DNA of 64,000 bases from Gracilariopsis chorda. Taxonomy: Eukaryota > Rhodophyta > Florideophyceae > Gracilariales > Gracilariaceae. Positions 46,401-58,860 of the stretch are shown in pieces. Each line of letters starts with the position of its first letter. Position 1 is the stretch's first letter. The notes under the pieces are model-generated. The model was not told the DNA's origin. It saw only the letters and a program-made list of their open reading frames with translations, and did not search any database. Made by a program: the position numbers and the translations under genes. The DNA is taken from NCBI GenBank assembly GCA_003194525.1, contig NBIV01000161.1, positions 1 to 64,000 of the forward strand, written 5' to 3'.

Positions 46401-47910
46401 CTGTAGCATATCACGGAGCGCGGGGTCGTCATGAGAAAGAAGGTTTTCTTTCGGGCTGGCATGGGCAGCATGCGAAAGGCTGTTGCAGGACAAAACCGGT
46501 CGAGAGAGCAGACGATAAATTGAGGTGTCGTCAGGGCATCTGCGAAGCAGTCTGCGAAAGCGCTTCACACTAAGGTTTGTTACACGCACCGGTTCTGTAC
46601 GGGGAGTGGTGCGTGCCTTCAGCTCGTGTCCCGCGACTGAAATGATGCGCTTCTCGTAGTCTGTGTCGGGATGCTCTGCAGTGTGCCACGGCATGCCTAA
46701 AAGAACGTCATACCGGCAATCAGCCACAAGCCATGTGCCCTCAAAGGAGTAATTAACGATACGTAGTGTACCAATTGCAAGTTCAGTAGCGATCTCACAT
46801 GACCCTAGCTTGGAGTGATTCACATCCATCAACGTCGGCTCAAATTGAAGGGAATCTCTGTTTCGTTCGGCGAAACGGTTTGATATCACATTTGCGGTAT
46901 ATCCATCATCCTCCAAAATTGAAGCCGGAATAGAATCAAAACTTTCGTCTAAAACTAAGAGCGGAACACAAGGAGCACTGGTAGAACAACCAGACATTTG
47001 CTCCAACAACGACACGTTCGAGACACAAAGTCCTTCCGACGTGCACTTCTTTGTTTGGGAAGGACATTTTAGTTTTCTGAGCTATCAGAGTTTGTGGATT
47101 CTGCTTCCGCTAGCGCAATCACTGCATTAGTAATGTCTACTGAAGAGTTGGTATTGCGATGACGGTGCTTCCATGGGCGACATCCTGGCTTATGGCATGT
47201 AAAACATGCGTTGTTCTTAATATCTTCAAGACGCTGTCTGGAACGAACAGTTGGCCGAGCGTTCGTGTTGCCAATGTCCATGGCTTCCGGGGCTGCATTC
47301 GTTGAAGCGCTGGCAGAAGAGGCAAAACCAAGGGAGAGACCATTGAAAGCAGCTTCAACACGCATAGCAATTTTCGTGGCTTCCTCGAAGTCGAAGCAGT
47401 TTGCTTTACGGACTTCAAACTGAATCTTCGACTTCAAGCCGCCCAAAAACTTGTCCCATTTCTCGCTTTGGCTCATGTCAGGAACGGTCAGAACAATATT
47501 CCGAAAACGTGAAAGATATTCTGCAACAGTTCCTGTTTGTTGACAAGAGCGGAGCGAATCGCGTGCTCGTCGTTCGTGGTCTTCCGGCACAAATTCCTGT
47601 CGGATAGCGGCAGTAAACTCTTCCCACGTCTGAGGTGCATTGTTTGCTTTTAGCACCGTGTACCACCAAATGGCTGCCGTGCCTGTGAACAAGGTAGTTG
47701 CAAAAGATATACGGTTGTCATCACTGAGGAGGACGTTACCGTTTGCGAGTTGAACGAGATTGAAGTACTGATCTACCTTGTACAGCCAAGTGTTGACTAC
47801 TAGAAAGTCGCCAGTGCCACTGAACACTTCCGGCTTATTTGGTTTCAAGTTGATCGGCCCAGCGTTATTAGCAGCTTCCATAATGATGAAAACACAGCGA
47901 TGCTTACCAG

Positions 47911-48111
47911 TTCAACAGTGGATGTGAGTTAATGGCAACTGGGTCGATGGCCTCTTTACTAGGTATCTTCTGCCCAAACAAGAGCGCTTAAATAAGCATT
48001 CAATCTACAGTTTCGCGCCCTTTGGATATCTTACTGACACAATCCGAATTACTTGACCGATTTGAGTTCCATTCCGACGACCATTTGCAACACTAGAATA
48101 TTTCTGTTGCA
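47911..48111 (-). repeat. Right (5') LTR of the young chromovirus
   Basis: Same length as its partner with three substitutions. It adjoins the primer-binding site just to its left. Confidence 0.93.
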
Positions 48112-48945
48112 TTTAGCCTCAGGCCACTCCATATCTGTCTCATTCTGAAGGGCAATCAGCACCATATGATCTTTCTATGGATTCTCACCATTTATTTATA
48201 GGAAAGACAGCACTAGAAGATGAATTTGTACCTATCTGCTTTCTAGATCATGATAAGTAAGAAGTAAACATCACTACTGGGTTTATTGTTAACCATATAG
48301 ATCCGTGCGTGGCAATCTAGTATACAGAAGCTGGAAAACCCTGGTTAATGCGAAGTTGTTATCTCCATATGTATTGGAAAAACGTACGAACTTGTACTCT
48401 CCAGAAGTCTTGGGTGGATGCCGTGAAGTGACCATTAGCGGTCGCAGTAGTGCAGGCCGAATGGAAGCTCTGGGCGAGTACATTCCGGAGTTTGGTTTAT
48501 CGTGATCAACCAATCGGAAACGGATTGGATACCAAGAGCTACGTGTATGGAAAAGCATGGCTGGGCAATTTTGCCCTGTACCAGGACGATTTTGTTCATC
48601 CAGGTTCCAGGACTAGCCAGAATGGATCAGCACAAGTCGAAAACTACATCGGAAACAAAGCAAGAAACTTCTTACAAGACATTATCCGATGCAGTTGGGC
48701 TGGTTGCGCCCGTTTGAGTCCCGCACATGCATCAATTAGCTGCCAAACTGTTATGCGACCAACCTATTCTTTTAAGTTTGGAAAGCCAACATGAGACATT
48801 GGAATGTCACACGGCCATGATGACAAATGTGGTCATGACCAACGTACAATATCAACACGTCAGGTATGCTTGAGTAACTTAAGTAACCATATGTTCAAAC
48901 TATCTAAAAGCACAGTAATCGCAGTCGCATTTCCCGCACTCGGTA
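48112..48945 (+). other. Piece of the old plus-strand gypsy relic between two younger elements
   Basis: The last 100 bases encode SNLSNHMFKLSKSTVIAVAFPALG in one plus-strand frame, the segment that lies between protease and RT in the related elements. The part before it has open stretches without clear domains. The right edge CGGTA is the target duplication of the next element. Confidence 0.5.
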
Positions 48946-49176
48946 TGTGTGCTTGCCGGTTGCTAGCGCAATGGAGTATGCAGAGAATATGGAGTTCGAT
49001 GCCTCCGATTTACTCAGGAGGCCGAGTTCAGTGCCTTAAGAGCACTGGAACTATTACCAATGGGGAAACAATCTAAAGCGGATGTGCTACCTAATGTGGT
49101 GTGCCACCCAGAGCTCTGGGGTGGGTGGCAAGATTTTTTGTATGTCTACCGAATTGGGTGGTTACCACCCACTACA
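48946..49176 (-). repeat. Left (3') LTR of the older chromovirus
   Basis: Plus-strand ends TGTGTGCTTGCC and CCCACTACA. Preceded by CGGTA and followed by the polypurine tract (minus sense). Confidence 0.92.
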
Positions 49177-52100
49177 CTTCCCTCCTTTAAAGACCAAGTT
49201 CCAGTTTAGCCTTTGCTGCTAAGTCCGGGGGAGTGCTTTTGCGCCTTAACAACTTCAGAGTAAGTCCAGGGACATCTTCGTACATCTGCTGGATTGGTTC
49301 AAGAGTGTCAGCGGCCTCATCAAGTCCTTTCCAGTGGACACGAATGAACAGACCGTTGTTCTCCTCGATGAGCTTTAGTAAACGTGGGACTTGCATTCCG
49401 TTTTTCGAGGACAGAAAATGAGACATTATGGCTTCTTTGTTCAGCGATGAGTCTTGATAAAACTTCAGGCGAGTTCCACGAATTTACTTGATCACTCCGC
49501 TGGGCAGATTTTCGACCTGATACACATAGTAAGATAAAGCTTTCACAACTTGCCTGGGTCCACGCCAGCGGAGAGCAAGTTCTTCGCCAGCATTAAATTC
49601 CTCTCTTGCTACGAGAACAAAATCATCTGGTTCGAAGTTTGGCAGTATACCACGTGAGGCTCGAGAGCGGGATAAATGAAGATTGTGTTGCAGGGATTGC
49701 TCGACCATCGGGCGTAGTTCAGCCACCAGTTTCTTCAGTTTGTCGATGTTGGGGAATCGCTTGAGATGAACCTGGGAAATGGTGACCGTTGTGTGCGTGA
49801 GCGTGCGAGGGAACGTTGCTATAGGAGGCAATGGATCCATTCCTGTAAATGCTGTGATCGGCGAAATGGTATTGCAGTGGGGTGACGGAGCGTTTTTCAA
49901 CGCGCTCTGAATCAATGGCAACAATTCCGGCCCTTCCTTGAATTCCATTTGAAACTCAGATGTGAGATCTCGAAATGTCCTGAGAAATTCTTTTCCAAGA
50001 CGTTCAACCGCTCCATTACTCCCAGGAGTGTACGGCAGAGTGAAGTGATGCGGAACACGTAGGCCTTTTGACACTCGTCTGACTGTCTCGTTCTTAAAAT
50101 GTGTAGGTCCATCAGATATTAACCCTTGCGGAAAATTAAAAGCGGCGCACCAGTCGATGATAGCGAGAGCAGCATTGTCTGCTGTGGTGCCATGTGTTGC
50201 AAAAAACCACTTGTAATCGGAATGATCACCCCAAAGCATGAGAATATACTTGGGTCCGGCGTGACTTGGGGCAAGTTCAATATAGTTGAACTGGAGTAGA
50301 TCGTTAGGCCTGGTGCCGTGGAGGGCCGGTCCAAATGGCCTACGTACTTTTTCGCCTGCAAGAGTTGAGAGACAGTGGATGCAGGCCTTGATGAACATAT
50401 TAACATCTTGTTATAGGGTGTTCCAATTGTAATGGGGGATGAGAACTTTCCTGGTTGCGTCCCGGCCTCGGTGTCTAGCTGGACCTGTGTGCGCTATGAT
50501 GCATAGACGTAGTTGTAAATATTCGGCTTTCTTTGGAATCCAGGTAGATCTCTTGGTTGTTTTCCAAATCCCGTCAGAGAGTACCAAATCCGTTGTGCGC
50601 TGGGTTGAATATTATTGCTGCTGCTGGGCTATTTCTTCTGCAGTTGGACAACAAAACGTTTCAGCGCTTGTAGAAGGGAGAAAAGGGACTTTGACCAGGC
50701 GACGCACTATCTTAGGGGCGGACCAGTGGGTTAGCATGTCGGCCCAAACATTATCGATGCCAATTATGTGGAAGCAGTGGTACAAATTGGAACTTAGTCG
50801 AACAGACCAAGGAAGAACCGTGCACGTCGAGGATTGGCTGAGATCGGGTACCAAATGCAACGGATCGAAGAGCGATATGAGGTTGTTGTGGTCCGGGAAA
50901 AAGTCAAAACCTGCCGCAGTGGCGGCAAGCCATTGCATGCGTTCAATTGTGGCCATGATTGAAAAACCTTCTTTCTTCAGAGTTAACCACCCTAGTTGAG
51001 TGGAATTGAAACGACCTGAGCAAAACGCGAGTGAGCTGTGGCACTGTTCTTTGTGCGGCTTTGCAAGATCCTCGGTAGGTACTTGTGTAACGATTCCCGA
51101 TCAATTTGTGTCCGATGCGACAGTGTAGATACATAGTTTTCTCTGCTCATTGCGATGTGCTAGTGTCATGAGGTTTGATAGGGCTTTTTTTGCATTCGTC
51201 AAAGGCTTGCATTTCCATGGCACCCCAGTTTAGGATTTCAAGTTTTATGGCTGCCACTCCCCGCTTCGTGCGTTTTCTTGCTGCACCATACACCCGTTCC
51301 AAAAACTCGTAAAGCGGCGTAATGAGGATCGTGAAGTCTGGAATGCCTGTTTTTACCCACTGCATAGCACAAACAAATTGCTGAAGGTGTGTGCCAGTTG
51401 TCGGCGGTTCCATGTTAATAAGACCATGAAGATTTCGCGGATCGTGTCGAACGCCTTCTGAAGAAACGATTTTGCCACACCAAAGGATGGACTGCGCAAA
51501 GAGAATGCACTTTTTGGGTTGCAGTCAGATGGAGAACTTCGCGCCAGTGCGGAACAGCAGGTGGATTCCGTCCAGTAGGCCTTCAATAGTGAGGTGGTGT
51601 AAAAGAATGTCATCTAGTCAGTATAGTAAATGACTTCGAAGTTTCGAAGTTTCTTCGGGATCACTTGTGCCAGGAAACATTGAAGGTGTGTTGTAGCGTT
51701 GGTAGTGACATGCAATTATCTGGTGGGAGAGAAGACCCCGTGAGGTGTGATGAACGATTGTAGCTCCCGAGATTCCGCGTCCAGTAGAAACTACCAGTAA
51801 CCATGTGAGAGATCGAAGGTCGCAAAGAAACGTAAGTTTGCAAGCTTGAGAAGTTCCTGTTCTACAATTGGCATTGGATATTGATGTTTGTCAATAAAAT
51901 TATTAATTGGGCGCAGGTCCACAGTGAAACGAAACCGTGCTGGCCCTGGCTTCGGGACAATAAGTGGCGCAGATGCCCAAGCGGAAGAAGGGTTTTGGTA
52001 GGCCATACCAGCTCGTACCAGTTCCGAGAAGAACTTGTCCAAGAAATATCGTTGGTCTTGTGAGTAGTTTTGCAAACGGACTGTGATGGGATGAGCATCG

Positions 52101-53986
52101 AACGTCAGAGCGATCTTTAGCGGCGGTACTACAACTGAAGGACGTGATGAGAGAGACGTGCGAAATATGTCGATGTGATCCTGTACCAACTTTTTCAGCC
52201 CGCTTGATTCTTTCTCGGGCATATCATTTGCGATGGCGGCTTGTATCATGTCGTTCATGGCTTTACAGATGGTTTCATGTTGGTTGGAGTCGACTGGATC
52301 TAGCAACGCAGGGTTTGGAATCGAATCTCCGATACGGCGGATGATGTCATAGATTACACGAGGGCGCTCAAGTGGTGGCGTGCTTTCTCTTGCCAGTTTC
52401 CCAGTTTCATGAGGCCTGGCAATCATCAAGCGACTGACAAAACCGGTATTGGTAGCTGACGTAGGAATCCCGACTCCGGAACAGTCAGATGCATTCAAAG
52501 CAAAGCGATTGATGTCTAGCAGAGTGTGGGAATCTACTCGAAGATACTGCAGAACAGGTTTTCCGATCAATAGATCTCGCAAGCGAGATCATCATCGGCG
52601 ATGAGAAAGGAGATGTTCATGAGGACAAGATTTCGTGAAGCCAAATGTAGAATGGCTCGCGGTACTTTCCATGTCCTTGAGAACTAGAATTGCTCCTAGT
52701 TGCTCCTGTCGCTTTTCTTCAGAGAGACTGCAAGTGTTACCTTTGGGATGGCAGTTATCTTGCCGATTCCCTTTAGCGCTGCTGAGTCTGCAAGTTTAGG
52801 CGAGACAAGGCTGTCAACGTTACCGTCATCACAACGACCTGTTGATTCAATCGAGGTAGTTCCATCTGATACAGTAATCGAGCAAGACGCTAAGGTGTTC
52901 ACTTGATGTGGCTTTAGCCTTCCGACTGTTGCAGCTGTCTGAGAATTACGCCTTGCCTTCTTTGATGTAGTGGATCTTGCCAACTGCAGTTTTCTTTGCA
53001 GCAATTTCGGCTCTGAGAGCTTCGTTTTCTGTGTCAGTGGTCTCAGTGCAATCGTCAATCCAGTGGCGTTTGCCCTCCCGTTTACAGGGGGGATGAGGGC
53101 AGAATGGGGGAGGACGCTTTCCTCTCTACGTGGTGGTTTTGCTGTCAGAAGCAGTGGTTGACAACGAACTTGATCCTGGTCCTTTGTCGTTCTGTCCTGA
53201 ATTTCCTTTGTGGAGCTTAGAGCCTCGAGTGCGAGCAGAGGGGCTGTTGTCAATGGCCTAGAAGGCTTCTGCCACTGTCATGGTGTGTTTCATGAAACCC
53301 TTGAAATCTTTCTTCAAAGAAGCATAAAATAATTCCAAGTCTGTTTCGAGACGTTTCTGTAACGCTTTAGGACAAACGGCAGATACTAGATTCCTCACGG
53401 CTAGTTTTGGATGATCCTTGGTCACCCACGAAATAACATTGCGACGCAGAAGAGATACATACGATTTAAAACGTGCTTTCATTTTGGACCTTGACGAAGT
53501 GTCTGTCATGTACATGGCTAGTCTCTTTGGTATGATAGCATCAGTATCAGCTGTGGTAGTGGTGTCCTTTTCTTCTTCAGCTTAAGATTCCAAGTAGGTG
53601 CACAATTTTGCGTCAGTGAGGTCTTTGGATTCTTTGACTCCGCTTATATACTCTAATTTAATGCATGATTCCAACCATTTAGAGTCGACAGAATAACTGA
53701 GATGAACAGAACGGACTGGTTCCGTAGTGGTAAAGTCGACAACAGTGAGTTGTAGGGCTCGAGCTGTTACTTCCTTGACGTATTGGTCATACTGACTCAA
53801 GAATTTCGAATTGAATTCGGGATGGCTTGGGTGAGCCGCGGGTGGTTGATTGAAAATGTGACAGAGGTCGGCTGTTGGAGACCTTACTGTACAACTTCTC
53901 CAGACTGATTCGATGGCGTCATCGTAGACGCCATGTTGTTCACCGAGCGAAGGTACGATACAACCGTCGGTATCGGCAGTGATCAC

Positions 53987-54216
53987 TGTGCGCTTGCCGG
54001 TTGCTAGCGCTAGGGGGTGTACAGAGAATATGGAGTTCAATTCCTCTGATTTACTCAGGAGGCCGAGTTCAGTGCATTAAGAGCACTAGAATTGTTCCCA
54101 ATGGGGAAAAAATCTAACGCGGATGTGCTGCCTAATGTGGTGTGCCACCCAGGGCTCTGGGGTTGGTGGCAAGATTTGTGTATGTCTACCGAAGTGGGTG
54201 GTTACCTCCCACTACA
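53987..54216 (-). repeat. Right (5') LTR of the older chromovirus
   Basis: Plus-strand ends TGTGCGCTTGCC and CCCACTACA, followed by the CGGTA repeat. About 10% different from its partner. Confidence 0.92.
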
Positions 54217-54959
54217 CGGTAGTATATTTGCCCAGAAATTGCAAAAGTTCATCGGGAGATCTCCATGCTGAAAGAGCGGAGGGTGAGACCGATCACGGAA
54301 AGCAAGCACCCAGCTATACAGTTAAACTTCGAGACGGTACCCAAGCCAATCGTAGATATCACCTGGAGAGAAGAGGTAACCGTACGGTATGAAGGGAATT
54401 CATGCAAGGATAGTATTATTGACCTGGTGGATCCGTTTAGTACAGATTGGTCAGGTCTTCTAGAAGTGAGCAAAGCCACTCAACTTCGTATCAGTTTGGT
54501 TTCGAAAACCAAACCGGTACAGAAGCAACCACATCAAGCAAGTCTGAACTCCCGAGAGCTGAAATCCAAGATATGGAAAAGATGCTAGAGCAAAGCGTTC
54601 CTGAGCACACGTATGCGGAGTTGGCCAGCCCAGCCGTATTTGTTCAAAAAAAAAGAAGCCAACTTGATGAAGTTTTGTATCGCTTATCGGAAATTAAACA
54701 TCGTGTTGGTGAGAGACTCGTATCTGATACCCAGAACAAACGATTGTATCGATTCCCTTTGGGATGCAAGAATCTTCACTACAACGCATCCCAACTGTAG
54801 CTACTAGCTGGTAGAGATACCCAACTAGGATAATATTAAGACTACGATCACCTTCCACGCAGATTTTTTCCGATTGTTTCGAATGCCATATGAATTCCAG
54901 AAGGCGGCTGTAACATCACAGATGGCTTCAGGAAGAATGCTATCCAAAATCAGATATTC

Positions 54960-57790
54960 TGTATGAAAATGATTTCTTTATCTACTACCAAGCGATTGGA
55001 AAGCATTCCTGGGGCATCCAGACGGCGTTTACGCTCCCTAACAGTGCTATAGTAGCAATCAAGCTTATGTGGGGCATGTTTTTTCACCAAACGCTCGAGC
55101 ATTTGGTACATAGGATCAACCAAAGTCTCGTGCAAGAAGCTAAAAGGAATATCTAAGAGGTTAGATATGCGAGAATCTCTCGTTCACGGACAAATAATTA
55201 GTATTTCATTGGATTTTAAACATGTAATGTAAGTGTATCAAAGTGTTTACAAGTATAGCTGCGCTATAGAACTAATACTTAAAAAATTGACCCGTTTTCA
55301 TACCTTGAAAAGGACGAAATAAATGTCTTTCGGAAGTTGAAATTTGCCTTTATCTCCTCGCCAATATGGGAGAACTTCAAAATCAAGAGTACCTTAGAAG
55401 TAATTTTTCAGTTTTGAGATAGAGGCCAAAACATCCAGAAATTGGCGTTTTGTGCTCAAAACCGAAGTTGGAGGGCTGTTTGAACTTTTTACAACAAGAT
55501 AAAGCACTCCGGCTAACTCGAGCCTGTTGCGGAGATACGTCCAAAACGCTCTGAGGCTGCCGATGTACGTTCAAAATGCATCTCGAGGAGCCTCTGCACG
55601 CCTCAATTATTGATGCTCATGCTCTACACCACTACTGAAAAAGTTCTGCCTCATGTGGCGGTCATTTGCGTAGTAGCGGCCGAGGATGTTGACCTCGAGC
55701 GAGGTACCGCTTCCTTGTTTTATGCTTAGCAGAAGCAACGTCCTCAAGTAGAACCATTAAACTTTTAAAGTCCTCCTGCCTCATGGTTATCCATTCTCTA
55801 CGGAATGATTCCGACGTTTCCATGCTAGTTAGTGCAAAGCTTTTCGATGTTTCCTCCGTACTGAGGCGACGACAAGACACACATCCCAAAGACTCTGCGG
55901 AATGTGAAAACATGAAACTTAGTTATGGCAAGTCCACTAGGTATTCTGAACTGTGATGACAGCATAGACTTCCAATCCTTCCAGTCCACGTGTACACTTG
56001 GCACACACTTCGTTGTAGAGCTACTGTTCTCTATAAAACTCATCATATCAGAAGTCATGTGGGTATTAGTCTGATTTAAACGGCGCTTGACGTGACCGAA
56101 GGCACCATCGCAGACGTTCTTTGTGTGGCCGGCAATAAAGAAGCACAACTCGATGCTATCATTCAGATCCATGAGTACTCTCCAACATAAATACCAAAGC
56201 ACAAATCTGTTCTTATTCTGCCCGGCACAGTTATCCGCGTGAAGCTTTAGGTGGCGTGCAAAAGCGCCCGGGGCGTTGGTAGCCTTTTGAGTTTCTAACA
56301 CGTGGTGTAGCATTGATATTACCACGTTGGCGGTTTTTTCATTCGGCCAGTGACCCTCTGGGACCCCAAACACGTAGTTCTTTTCTTCGTTACTCGATGA
56401 AACTCCGAAAATGTCAAACTTTAAACCAGTTACGAAATGAAGCTGTCCTGGCTGCTTTAAAAGCTTTGGTAGGAGCACTTTTTCGGCAAAGTCGAAAACA
56501 AAATGCTGCGTTCCCCCATTAGGGTCCTCATGAGTTTGACGTTGGCATTCTTTGTAAAACAAAAACTCTTCCTTTGCTTCTTTTCTGTGTTGCTCCAACA
56601 CATCTCTTAGAATCTGTAGCTGTTCCTTTCCGCCTTCCAAATATGCAATGTTACCCTTCATCGTTGTACAAAAGTCACAGAAGTCGCTTCCACTCTTCGT
56701 GATACGAAGAGTTGGGGCGTCCTTATCCCAATATCAAAGAAAGAGCGAGTAAGACAGAGGGGCAGCGGGTGGACTTGCGGAATTTATCAGACCTTCGACA
56801 GCTCCTGCAAGAGAAGGCCACGACTCAACATAAGAATCGTGCACATTGACTTTGGTGGTTGAGGACGGTAATTACCGCAGAGGTTCGCCGTCTCGCGATC
56901 CCCGGCCACGCGGACACTCCAGCCCAAAAGAACTGCCATACCAAGCTAGTAAGCCCCTAAGAATGAGACGCTGAATACCATGTTTATCTTTTCGGCTTAG
57001 ATTTCTTTGTGAGTCATATTACAACGGCTCGGACCCGTTCACCACCCGATTTACGTGACGCTGTATGGTCTGGTCCTGTAGGGAAACCAAAGAGGCGAAC
57101 GTAGAGCGGCACAAAACGTTGCCTTTGATTGCGTACACAAAGTGCGAACGTTCATTCTTTGTATCATCGACGCGCCTTCGCTTCGCTTCTCGCCTCCAAG
57201 CACTGGCGGAGGATGCGCTTAAGGAATTGTGCTTGCCCTGTGGGGCCGTGGTAGCAAATTACATAGCATGAACCACTCGCACGCGTTCCGTCTGGTCCAA
57301 GCGGGCAAACGACGTAACAACGTCTTGCCAGGATTCAAAGTGGCAGGTACTGTGCTCACAGAGCGATAGCGGCGGTGTAGGGGTGCGGCGAAGTGCTAAG
57401 GGAGGGTCAGTAGTGTCCCATGGTTCATCAGAGATGAACGAAGATAAGAAATCTTCGTGAAGCGGTGGCAAACTATCTGCAGGACTCAGAAGTCCCGAAA
57501 GCAGGTCATCAAGTGGAGTGCTGAGGTCGCTGGCCATTACATCTTCGGCGGTAGCACAGAACATGTTAATGTCAAGCTGTTCAGATGTCGCCATCTGGAA
57601 ATACTGTTGTTCGCAGGAGTAGTCGAGGAGGTAGAACTGGTGGTGGTGACGATGGCAACCGAAAGATTGGCCTGTATCTTGGAAACGGCTCGACTTCCAC
57701 AAATCTGGTTGAGCTCGGCCGGTGGGAGAGAAAATAAAAATGAATCATGAAGCTGGATTGCAATTTAAAAACAAAAGTTACCAAGGGAAC
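54960..57790 (-). mobile_element. Probable DNA transposon carrying a DUF7869-like transposase-type gene
   Basis: The interval interrupts the old plus-strand gypsy relic: RT remains stop near 54.96 kb and RNase H remains begin near 57.8 kb. On the minus strand it holds one decayed long gene. No terminal inverted repeats or target duplication were found by eye, so the boundaries are only those of the interrupted relic, and some relic sequence between RT and RNase H is missing. It could also be a captured host gene. Confidence 0.4.
55825..57594 (-). pseudogene. DUF7869-like protein (putative DDE-type transposase), decayed
   Basis: From an ATG near 57594 the minus strand reads an acidic, Pro/Ser-rich leader, then (after one in-frame stop near 57260) YAIKGNVLCRSTFASLVSL, a segment like the G-x-x-V-C-R-x-x-F motif of this family. 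After a further interruption comes KSGSDFCDFC near 56.7 kb. The longest open block (56661-55825, 278 codons) has the hallmark HADNCAGQNKNRFVLWYL and FIAGHTKNVCDGAFGHVKRR, with Asp residues spaced like a DDE/RNase H-fold catalytic core, and ends in a FxVFTF segment. The family is found in many protists, sponges and corals, mostly as lineage-specific multicopy genes; a transposase role is inferred, not shown. At least two stops and a frame change occur, so this copy is called a pseudogene; introns could explain some. Confidence 0.6.
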
Positions 57791-58860
57791 GAGGACGCCT
57801 GATATGAGGCAGTGGCGGAGCTATCTCGAAATCCATCTAGTGTGGTATAAGGTACTCTTGATTTTGAAGCCTTCCCATATTGATTCTACCGAGATATTTT
57901 GACAAGTCTAGCCTTGACACCGATGCATCAGCCACTCACGTGAGTCGTTGCCTAATCCAAGACCAAGAGGATGCTAGCAAGTTACCAAGAAGTTTTTAGA
58001 GCAGGGCGCTAGCAAACAGGTGACAAATGAAATTACCATAACAGAGAAACGATGACTCATATAGTGGTGTGGAGCATTTTTTATGCACCTTCCCTACCTA
58101 TATGGTGCACGGTTTACCTTAGTAAATAACAATGACGCCTTAGGGTAGATGTTTGGCTTTGTGGAGGCCACTGGACGACTAGCCAGATGTAGGTGACGAC
58201 CCCCAAAGTTCGAATACGATGTAAGTACCACCCGTTTGTGAAGCACAATGTGGCTGATGCTATGTCATGCTTGAGTCCCAATGCGTTAGACACCGTGCCC
58301 ATGGAGGATGAAGGTCTGTGTTTTGTCATCTAATAAGCCCAACGACCGAAGAAGGGTACCACTTTTGGAATCTTCTTGGAGAGGAAGGATTTCATCCAGG
58401 ATATCGTTAAAAACAACAAAACTGGTTGCGTACTGGCAGATCAAGAACTAGATTACTCTACTCTCTTCGTACTTAAGAAGACTTTTTTTGAGAGAGGGTG
58501 ACCGATAAGTGTTGCAAGTACCTGCAGCATCTCGTTGGTCAGAATGGTACGAACTTTGAAGTAAGTCATGAAGAGGATTTGGAAAGGAAATCAACCCCGA
58601 ATAGCTTACTCTAAACGTTTATTCACTAATAACTTCGCTAAAAGGTACTACATTTAGCTCACGGGAGGCGGTTACCTAATCAGCCTGAAGTTGCACGAGT
58701 ATAAAACGCGTTGAGGAGGAGCTTCTACCGGCCCATCTGGGCTCATGATGTTTATGTCTAAAAAGGTCCATATACTTCTGTGCATCAGCACCAAGAAAAA
58801 CATCAAAAAAATCTTGCAGCCCGTTTTGGGGCCCTGGCAAAGATAACGATGATGATAAAG

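Larger units (their letters stand above)
43266..48111 (-). mobile_element. Young compact Ty3/gypsy chromovirus, complete structure, a few breaks
   Basis: A leftward element of 4846 bases with two 201-base LTRs that differ at three positions (about 1.5%), so it inserted recently. Flanks TTTAC and TTTAG suggest a 5-bp target duplication with one change. The right LTR is followed within one base by a TGGTAAGCATCGCTG primer-binding site, and the gag ATG is only about 30 bases from the LTR. Parts from right to left: gag (about 47.07-47.88 kb, zinc knuckle CFTCHKPGC), protease and RT (about 45.5-47.0 kb, with YMDDILIYS), RNase H (about 45.0-45.5 kb), integrase (about 43.9-44.9 kb, with HPQTDG) and a C-terminal chromodomain-like part (about 43.5-43.7 kb). 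About three to four breaks. It belongs to a different chromovirus lineage from the 10-kb elements and has no antisense ORF. Confidence 0.93.
48946..54216 (-). mobile_element. Older Ty3/gypsy chromovirus, broken, with exact CGGTA target duplication
   Basis: A leftward element of 5271 bases. The LTRs (48946-49176 and 53987-54216) differ at about 22 positions (about 10%), so it is clearly older than its left neighbour. CGGTA occurs at 48941-48945 and again at 54217-54221, an intact 5-bp target duplication. A purine tract on the minus strand (AAAGGAGGGAAG) adjoins the left LTR. Parts from right to left: gag-like region (about 52.7-53.9 kb), protease-like region (about 52.4-52.6 kb), RT (about 51.8-52.4 kb), RNase H region (about 50.6-51.4 kb), integrase (about 49.5-50.4 kb, LPYTPGSNGAVERL) and a chromodomain (about 49.2-49.43 kb, FIRVHWKGLDEAADTLEP). 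It has around six to eight breaks. Its integrase resembles a gypsy subgroup common in oomycetes rather than the usual HPQTDG type. Confidence 0.9.
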
